A DNA stretch of 18,490 nt from an uncultured Lachnospiraceae bacterium (GTDB lineage: Bacteria; Bacillota_A; Clostridia; Lachnospirales; Lachnospiraceae), in contig CADBNA010000293.1 in NCBI GenBank assembly GCA_902795835.1, positions 1 through 18,490 of the forward strand, written 5' to 3'. Positions 9,577 through 14,528 of the stretch are shown here, piece by piece. Under the pieces are notes generated by a model. That model was given only the letters and a program-made list of their open reading frames with translations, searched no databases and was not told where the DNA came from. Both the position numbers and the translations under genes were made by a program. Position 1 is the stretch's first letter, and the number at the start of each line of letters is the position of its first letter.

Positions 9577-10305
9577 TCAGTCATGCGGCGGATATGCCTC
9601 CCTCATTATTTTTTCGATATCACCGATACATACACAGTCAGCTGCCTGATCCGAATAATTGGAAACCCTGTTCACCAGAGCGATCCGGTCGCCGTTAAAG
9701 TATCTGGCCATGGAACCCAGCGTGGACTGCAGGCTGCAGCCCATTACCAGAAGGACCCCGGCGGAGCTGATCCGTTCGATCGCCTGGGTCATCAGCCGGC
9801 TGTCCAGCATTTCTCCGCTGAGCGCGATTCCGGGATGAATCAGGGTACCGCAGGCATCGCACATCGGCAGCGGCGTATGTGTCAGTATGTATTCCGCCGG
9901 AAAGACTTTGCCGCAGTGGGGGCAGAAGTTCCGGTCCACATTGCCGTAAAGCTGAATCACATCCCGGCAGCCGGCCCTTCTGGACAGGTCGAAAAAGCCC
10001 CTGGTGATGATCCCGTGAAGCTTTCCGTCATCTTCCATCCGTTTCAGGGAATAATTGCACTCATCCGGTTCTCCCCTCCGGCCCAGGATATCCTCCCTGT
10101 AAAACCGGTAAAAAGCCATAGGCCGGTTGTGATAGAACGTCGTTGAGCAGATCTCGGTCGGTGACCTGCCGTACTTCTCCTCAACATCATAGCTGAAGTC
10201 TTCCCGGTAGAGGTCGCAGCCCTGCTCCGCCGCAGGCGCACGGCCCAGCAGGCAGACTATGTTGCTGCTTCCTTCCAGGATTCTCCGCAAATACTGAATG
10301 CTCAT
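9577..10305 (-). CDS. Sir2-fold protein with eroded catalytic motifs
   Basis: A 242-residue sirtuin-like protein. The Rossmann core and zinc module are recognisable: Cys pairs at 128/131 and 149/152, [12 protein letters not shown] at 101-112 where sirtuins have [24 protein letters not shown] near 156, and [10 protein letters not shown] near 185. The NAD-binding GAGISAESGIPDFR block is altered to [14 protein letters not shown] (21-34). The conserved Asn and Asp of TQNID are Gly103 and Phe105, and the catalytic His of the HG motif is Tyr120. Deacetylase activity is therefore doubtful. It may bind NAD, ADP-ribose or a partner protein instead (inference). Similar degraded Sir2 proteins are known in Clostridia annotations. 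It sits 25 nt after acpP and shares its transcript. A GGAGGA site fixes the start. Confidence 0.8.
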   Translation of the reverse strand: MSIQYLRRILEGSSNIVCLLGRAPAAEQGCDLYREDFSYDVEEKYGRSPTEICSTTFYHNRPMAFYRFYREDILGRRGEPDECNYSLKRMEDDGKLHGIITRGFFDLSRRAGCRDVIQLYGNVDRNFCPHCGKVFPAEYILTHTPLPMCDACGTLIHPGIALSGEMLDSRLMTQAIERISSAGVLLVMGCSLQSTLGSMARYFNGDRIALVNRVSNYSDQAADCVCIGDIEKIMREAYPPHD

Positions 10306-10330
10306 AACGGAATCCTCCGTATCTTAGGGG

Positions 10331-10564
10331 TTATGCATCAATCCCTTTCGAATGGAGATAGTCGATCACGGCGCCGACTGTCGTCAGCTGCTCCATATCT
10401 TCTGCAGGGATCTCAATCCTGTACTCCTCTTCCAGCGTCATAAGCAGCTCCAGCAGGTCGATCGAATCCGCCTCCAGATCCTCTTTGAAGCTGGATTCCA
10501 GAGTGATATCGCTCTCGTCCAGATCGAGCTGCTGAGCAAGAATCGTTTTCATTTTTTCAAACAT
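10331..10564 (-). CDS. acpP: Acyl carrier protein
   Basis: A 77-residue acyl carrier protein, small and acidic, with the attachment motif DSID at 33-36. Ser34 carries the 4'-phosphopantetheine arm that holds growing acyl chains in fatty acid synthesis. The four-helix pattern and the length match AcpP. It has a strong ribosome binding site (AAAGGAGG, 8 nt before ATG) and the promoter just upstream, and it is the first gene of the long cluster running to the window start. It lies away from any fab genes in this window, so it could also be a second, specialised carrier protein. CoaE, three to seven genes downstream, makes the CoA from which the arm is taken. Confidence 0.93.
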   Translation of the reverse strand: MFEKMKTILAQQLDLDESDITLESSFKEDLEADSIDLLELLMTLEEEYRIEIPAEDMEQLTTVGAVIDYLHSKGIDA

Positions 10565-10613
10565 AACTGTTTCCTCCTTTTCAAAGAACCTCCTGTCGGT
10601 TCTTATCCGGAAT

Positions 10614-10643
10614 ATTATACAACATTTCAGCCGAAACTGAAAA
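10614..10643 (-). promoter_or_regulatory. Predicted sigma-A promoter of the acpP cluster
   Basis: On the minus strand a perfect TATAAT (10614-10619) lies 18 nt from TTTTCA (10638-10643, four of six matches to TTGACA). Transcription would start near 10607, about 43 nt before the acpP ATG. It lies just past the ftsW stop, overlapping a weak TTTCAG/CTGAAA stem that could end the ftsW transcript. Confidence 0.6.
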
Positions 10644-10651
10644 CCTTTTCG

Positions 10652-11830
10652 CTAGTCTTCAAACCGGATATTCTTTGAAATATTCAGTGCCAGACCGATC
10701 TCAAACATCAGGAACACGACTGACGTGCCTCCGTAACTGACAAAGGGAAGCGTCACGCCCGTCGTGGGGATCACATTTAAAACGACGCTGATATTCAGGA
10801 TGACCTGCAGGGCTACGTGAGCCAGAATGCCGCTGGCTGCCAGCGTGCCGTACAGATCCGGCGCATTTTGCGCAATAAACAGAAGCCGGTACAGCAGATA
10901 GGCAAACAGAACCAGAACCAGAATCGCGCCGAACAGCCCCAGTTCCTCGCATATGATGGAAAAGATCATGTCATTCTGGGCTTCCGGAATCGTGGCCAGC
11001 TTCTGTGTGCTGTTGCCCAGCCCCTTTCCGAACAGTCCGCCCGATCCGATGGCATAGAGTCCCTGCAGCACCTGGTATCCGCCCGAATTCAGGTTGTTCT
11101 CCGGCTGCAGCCAGGCCAGAATGCGTCTCATGCGAAAGCTCTTGCTGCTCTTGATATACCGGTTCATGAGAATCAGAGCGCCTATGCCCGTCAGGGCCGC
11201 CACTGCAAGTGCAATAATAAATGGGGCTGTCTTTGGATGTGCGAGAAAAATGATGACTGCACAGATTCCAAAGATAATAACAGCCGTGCTCAGATTTTCC
11301 GTGAAGATATAAGCGGCAAACGCCTGCAGGGCGCCAACCGCCAGCAGGGCCAGAACGCCTCTGACCGTATTCAGCTTTTTGCCCATGCGCATGATCAGAT
11401 ACGGCATGATAAGAATAATGGCAATTTTGGCGATCTCAGAAGGCTGAAACTGGATGCCGATCTTCAGCCAGCGGCGGGCACCGTTTACGGTAACTCCAAA
11501 GGGAGTAAAACGAACCATTGCCATCAGGGCAAATGCAATGATATAGGCAAGGGGCGCCAGCCGGATACTGATATGATAGTTGATCTGTGATACCAGCAGG
11601 GCAAAAAATACGGCTCCCGCGCTGATGAGTGCCTGCTTCCGGAAGTAAAACATATCATCCTGGATGTAGAAGTCATTCGCCGCTTCATAGGCACTCGCAC
11701 TGTAAAGCATAATCAGTCCGAAGCTGATGAGAATTATGACGACGGCCAGCAGGCTGTAGTCGTAATACGAAGTCCGGGGACGTGCGGCTGTTCTATTCTT
11801 TTTTCTGGCTTTTGCCGCGGTCCGGGCCAT
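10652..11830 (-). CDS. FtsW/RodA/SpoVE-family peptidoglycan polymerase
   Basis: A 392-residue polytopic SEDS glycosyltransferase that polymerises lipid II into glycan strands, paired in the family with a class B PBP. Residues 1-22 are a basic cytoplasmic tail; about ten hydrophobic segments follow. Family motifs are NGARRWLKIG with FQPSEIAK (116-135), GKGLGNSTQKLATIPEAQND (268-287), in which D287 is the expected catalytic Asp, EELGLFGA, and TGVTLPFVSYGGTS (357-370). FtsW, RodA and SpoVE cannot be separated safely from sequence alone; the GGTS ending and the lack of an mreCD context favour FtsW/SpoVE over RodA. It has its own promoter and an AGGAGG site before the ATG. No mur, fts or pbp gene lies nearby, so this is an isolated cell-wall gene. 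Confidence 0.93.
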   Translation of the reverse strand: MARTAAKARKKNRTAARPRTSYYDYSLLAVVIILISFGLIMLYSASAYEAANDFYIQDDMFYFRKQALISAGAVFFALLVSQINYHISIRLAPLAYIIAFALMAMVRFTPFGVTVNGARRWLKIGIQFQPSEIAKIAIILIMPYLIMRMGKKLNTVRGVLALLAVGALQAFAAYIFTENLSTAVIIFGICAVIIFLAHPKTAPFIIALAVAALTGIGALILMNRYIKSSKSFRMRRILAWLQPENNLNSGGYQVLQGLYAIGSGGLFGKGLGNSTQKLATIPEAQNDMIFSIICEELGLFGAILVLVLFAYLLYRLLFIAQNAPDLYGTLAASGILAHVALQVILNISVVLNVIPTTGVTLPFVSYGGTSVVFLMFEIGLALNISKNIRFED

Positions 11831-11870
11831 GGGAAACCTCCTGACGTTACAGCATCTGTCTAATGAAATG

Positions 11871-11899
11871 ATTATAGCATGATCAGACTATACGTACAA
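11871..11899 (-). promoter_or_regulatory. Predicted promoter of the ftsW-type gene
   Basis: On the minus strand a perfect TATAAT (11871-11876), preceded by TGC (extended -10), lies 17 nt from TTGTAC (11894-11899, first three bases conserved). Transcription would start near 11864, about 34 nt before the ATG. The -35 directly abuts the rpsR terminator hairpin. Confidence 0.65.
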
Positions 11900-11927
11900 C
11901 AGGGGCCCCCGCTGCCGGGAGCCCCTG
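11900..11927 (-). terminator. GC-rich terminator hairpin after rpsR
   Basis: On the minus strand CAGGGGC-T-CCCG pairs with CGGG-G-GCCCCTG across a GCAG loop: 12 pairs including one T-G wobble. It lies 9 nt past the rpsR stop. The downstream T-run is short (TTGT), so termination may be partial. The symmetric stem could also act on the plus strand, but no plus-strand gene approaches it. Confidence 0.65.
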
Positions 11928-11936
11928 AATTCTCTG

Positions 11937-12203
11937 TCAGTCCTCTACATAGGGCAGGATCGCCACGTGTCTGGCGCGCTTCACTGCCAGGGTGACGGCC
12001 CTCTGGTGCTTTGCACAGTTGCCTGTCACTCTTCTCGGAAGGATCTTGCCTCTCTCCGAAATATATTTGCGGAGTTTCGCCGCATCCTTGTAGTCAATCA
12101 CATTGTCCTTGCCGCAGAATACACATACTTTTCTTCTTCTGCGCGGCGCTCTCTTTCTGGCCGGTGCATCTTCTCTCTCATTACTGGTATTATCGAATGC
12201 CAT
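11937..12203 (-). CDS. rpsR: 30S ribosomal protein S18
   Basis: An 88-residue S18 that binds the 30S platform as a partner of S6. The basic N-terminal tail [10 protein letters not shown] leads to CVFC (C27, C30), and CAKH (C63, H66) follows later. Together they form the metal-ribbon (Cys-rich) form of S18 that many Gram-positives keep. [20 protein letters not shown] is the conserved core. The length is normal. A strong AAGGAGG site lies in the 26-nt gap after rpsF. In most bacteria ssb separates rpsF and rpsR; here it does not. Expression is expected from the rpsF promoter. Confidence 0.97.
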   Translation of the reverse strand: MAFDNTSNEREDAPARKRAPRRRRKVCVFCGKDNVIDYKDAAKLRKYISERGKILPRRVTGNCAKHQRAVTLAVKRARHVAILPYVED

Positions 12204-12229
12204 TTGCGTTATCCTCCTTTGGTGATGCT

Positions 12230-12520
12230 TCAGTCCGCATCCTTGCGGACGATCAGGTAGCGAAGTACATGGTCCATGATCCGTGCATGTCTCTCGATCT
12301 CGGCAGGAGCTGTCGGCTCTGCTTCAAACTGAATGAAGTAATAGAAGCCTTCATTCTGATGATCGATCTCGTATGCAAGTCTCTTCTTGCCCCACTCTTC
12401 GATCTCACCGATGACGCCGTTTGCGCGTTCGATGTAGCCTTTGGCTTTCTCGACGACTGCTGCTCTGGCCTCGTCTTCCAGCCTGGCACTGACAACCAGT
12501 GCTAATTCATACTTGTTCAT
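12230..12520 (-). CDS. rpsF: 30S ribosomal protein S6
   Basis: A 96-residue S6 that pairs with S18 on the 30S platform. It starts [17 protein letters not shown], has the conserved [20 protein letters not shown] strand-loop-strand segment, and ends [11 protein letters not shown]. The length is typical for Firmicutes (about 95). It is the first gene of a two-gene transcript with rpsR and is preceded by an AAGGAGG site, a structured leader of about 77 nt and a near-consensus promoter. In other bacteria S6:S18 represses this operon by binding the leader; that is plausible here but not shown. Confidence 0.97.
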   Translation of the reverse strand: MNKYELALVVSARLEDEARAAVVEKAKGYIERANGVIGEIEEWGKKRLAYEIDHQNEGFYYFIQFEAEPTAPAEIERHARIMDHVLRYLIVRKDAD

Positions 12521-12549
12521 CTTTTTTCCTCCTTATGGACTTCTGGCTT

Positions 12550-12592
12550 CCTGCTTCTTCGCAGGGAACAAGGAATAAGGCGCGTTCCGCCT
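12550..12592 (-). promoter_or_regulatory. Structured leader of rpsF (possible S6:S18 autoregulatory site)
   Basis: The predicted 77-nt leader on the minus strand contains two hairpins: AGGCG-loop-CGCCT (12578-12592) and CCTGC-GAAGAA-GCAGG (12550-12565), the latter extendable past a bulged C. S6:S18 leader RNAs are known in many bacteria. The conserved contact bases could not be matched with certainty, so this is only a candidate. Confidence 0.4.
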
Positions 12593-12603
12593 CACAAACG
12601 TGG

Positions 12604-12632
12604 ATTGTAACACAGCCCGCCCCGGTTGTAAA
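12604..12632 (-). promoter_or_regulatory. Predicted sigma-A promoter of rpsF-rpsR
   Basis: On the minus strand TTTACA (12627-12632) and TACAAT (12604-12609) are each one base from consensus and are separated by exactly 17 nt. Transcription would start near 12597. This is the best promoter match in the window, as expected for ribosomal proteins. Confidence 0.8.
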
Positions 12633-12860
12633 GCATTTTCTGGTTTCACATCGTCCCGCAGTCTGTCCCGTGTTCTTCCGGCTGCCATGGCTGGCCGCCT
12701 GATACAGGCATCATTTTGCGCGATCCTCTCAGATTGATAAATCTGACCATGGCGAAAAAAGACGGATACTGGTATGCTACCCTTACCGTATCAGCAGATC
12801 TGCAGCAAAAACCGTCAGCCGGCCGGCTGATCCCGGCCTGATCAAGCGAGGATTTCATCC
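12633..12860. other. Intergenic region between divergent rpsF and the radical SAM-like gene
   Basis: About 230 nt without a supportable gene. It holds a perfect 16-bp palindrome, TCAGCCGGCCGGCTGA (12815-12830), and a small CAGAT/ATCTG stem (12730-12745). TTGATA (12734-12739) resembles a -35 element but has no fitting -10. A weak GCGAGG site lies 10 nt before the ATG at 12861. No convincing promoter for the plus-strand gene was found. Confidence 0.6.
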
Positions 12861-13895
12861 ATGGAACCGAATCCCATCACCAGAGCTATCATAGACTCCA
12901 CTGTTGAAAGAGGCCTGCGGGAAATAGACGAAGACCCCAGGCGCACAATCCGCAAGCTGACCGATATGTGGCGGATGTTCAACAGAGGCCGTTTTCTCGA
13001 CGAGGTTTTCGAGCTTGTGCAGGATCTCCTCCGCAATGAAGAGAGCCCATACTACCCCACTATCGAATCCATTCTCCGGTATTCTGACCGCCTCTCCCTC
13101 CGGACCTTTGGCGCAAATATCGGCTACAACAGCTTTACGGTAGGGGGTCGGACAATCCGGGACCTGGAAACAGGCAGAGATTTCCGCATACCCTGGGCTG
13201 TCGTGATGCGGATCAATCCGGCCCTCCGGGAAAGTCTGAGCGTTTCCGAGATAGAAAACTGCATCCGGCAGGGCCTGCTTCTGGGCATCTATACTTATAT
13301 TATACGTGTGGACGGCTCGCTTTCCTGTATGAACCGGCTGCTGTCCATGTTCCAGAACAATCCTTCCTGTGCTTTTTTCTGCCTGCTGCCGGATCTGCCC
13401 CTTCATCCGGAGCATCTGGCCGCCATACGCGAGAACCGCAACACCTGCTTCATGGTGCGGACCGGTTCCTCTGTTACGGAATCGAGCCTGCAGGAATTCC
13501 GGAGGCAGCGGACGCTCTGCGGTGTGTATGATCTGTACGATGAAAACGGCGCAGATCAGTGGCTGTCCGGCCGGCGCATCCGGGAAATCAGCCATACCGG
13601 CTGCAGTTTTGCCGCTGCCGTCGCCGCAGATTCCTGCAGTCCCGAAAAGGCAGCTGCCGTGGCCGCCGCCTGCCGCTCCCTGCGCATGCAGCCAAAATAT
13701 CCCTTATTCGTATTTGACATGATCGGAGATCTTCTCAAAATAAACAGAGTTATTTCGGATGAAGAAGCCTTTTTTGAGCTTCTGGAAAATGGCGATATCC
13801 GCACCGCCAACAGTCATCTGACAGATTTCCGCCACACGACAGATCTGGAGAAGCTCTTTTCGCTTTCCCTGTCCCGCAGGCCCGGCATGGTCTGA
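12861..13895 (+). CDS. Radical SAM-like protein lacking the iron-sulfur cysteines
   Basis: A 344-residue protein with no certain function. Its layout recalls a Lachnospiraceae group of radical SAM enzymes. An N-terminal helical region (VERGLREIDEDPRRTIRKL, 15-33; FLDEVFELVQDLL, 45-57) precedes the barrel start IPWAVVMRINP (110-120), where relatives read like VPWAILLDPTSACN. The CxxxCxxC loop is missing: INP runs directly into ALRESLSVSEIENCIRQG (121-138), which matches the helix after the loop. IYTYIIRVDGSL (143-154) replaces the GGEP strand (relatives: YMYIYTGGEPL). PSCAFFCLL and PLFVFDM resemble later strands. It cannot bind a 4Fe-4S cluster in the usual way. The frame is open with no stops, so it is not an obvious pseudogene. 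It is also shorter than relatives of about 450 residues. The homology is my recollection, not a search. Confidence 0.6.
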   Translation: MEPNPITRAIIDSTVERGLREIDEDPRRTIRKLTDMWRMFNRGRFLDEVFELVQDLLRNEESPYYPTIESILRYSDRLSLRTFGANIGYNSFTVGGRTIRDLETGRDFRIPWAVVMRINPALRESLSVSEIENCIRQGLLLGIYTYIIRVDGSLSCMNRLLSMFQNNPSCAFFCLLPDLPLHPEHLAAIRENRNTCFMVRTGSSVTESSLQEFRRQRTLCGVYDLYDENGADQWLSGRRIREISHTGCSFAAAVAADSCSPEKAAAVAAACRSLRMQPKYPLFVFDMIGDLLKINRVISDEEAFFELLENGDIRTANSHLTDFRHTTDLEKLFSLSLSRRPGMV

Positions 13896-13927
13896 GTCGC
13901 AAAAGGCCTTTTAAAGTCCGGGAACCG

Positions 13928-14473
13928 TCAGATGCCGGAAGGGTCTTTTCTCATTTCCGCGCCGAACTGTTCGATAATGCTGCGGATCCGGAAGGTAAAT
14001 GCTTCCGGGCCGCCCGGGCAGCCTTCCCTCAGCCAGCGGTACATGATGACCAGAAAGGCATCCGCCATATATCCGGCAGCAGTCTCCGCCTCCTTTGCAT
14101 CTACGATCCGGTTGGCAAACAGAATAAAGATCGGAGCTGTGGATTCGCTGAAGTAATCCCGGAATGAATTCTGCCCCTCAATCTCAAGTGCGCGCCGGTA
14201 GAATACCTGATTGCTGTAGAAGAGATCTGCAACGGCTTCCAGCAGGTCCCAGGCGCTGCCAAACTGCCGGAGTCCGGCCATCATAATAAATTCCGTGTAG
14301 TAGATCCAGTTTACCAGATCATATTTATCTTTAAAATGATAATAAAAGCTTTTCCGGTTCATGCCGCAGTGCTCGCATATATCGGTCACGCTGATTTTTT
14401 CAAAGGGTTTTTCCTTCATCAGCTGCTTCATGGAGTCCGCCAGGGCTTTTTTTGTCACATTTGCATCCGGCAT
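13928..14473 (-). CDS. TetR/AcrR-family transcriptional regulator
   Basis: A 181-residue repressor-type protein. The N-terminal DNA-binding domain is clear: KALADSMKQLMKEKPFEKIS (9-28) followed by the helix-turn-helix VTDICEHCGMNRKSFYYHFK (29-48) and DKYDLVNWI. The C-terminal ligand and dimer domain is helical and divergent, with MYRWLREGCPGG near residue 148 as in TetR_C domains of Clostridia. The ligand is unknown. It lies 55 nt downstream of the GTPase-nuclease fusion on the same strand and converges with the radical SAM-like gene 32 nt away. It may be cotranscribed with the fusion and regulate it or itself; no operator could be identified. The gap before its ATG has an unusual G-rich run (GGGGGGGA) as the only possible ribosome site. 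Confidence 0.9.
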   Translation of the reverse strand: MPDANVTKKALADSMKQLMKEKPFEKISVTDICEHCGMNRKSFYYHFKDKYDLVNWIYYTEFIMMAGLRQFGSAWDLLEAVADLFYSNQVFYRRALEIEGQNSFRDYFSESTAPIFILFANRIVDAKEAETAAGYMADAFLVIMYRWLREGCPGGPEAFTFRIRSIIEQFGAEMRKDPSGI

Positions 14474-14528
14474 GCGTGATCCCCCCCAGTATTATCGTGT
14501 CACAGTCGTTTCTCTACCTGTTCTGCTG

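Noticed and set aside
12646..12858. A 70-codon minus-strand frame upstream of rpsF
   Set aside because: It has no ribosome site, no domain, unusual composition, and overlaps the divergent promoter region.
13896..13927. AAAAGGCCTTTT between the radical SAM-like and TetR genes as a terminator
   Set aside because: The palindrome has no loop and no GC stem, so it cannot form a usual intrinsic terminator.
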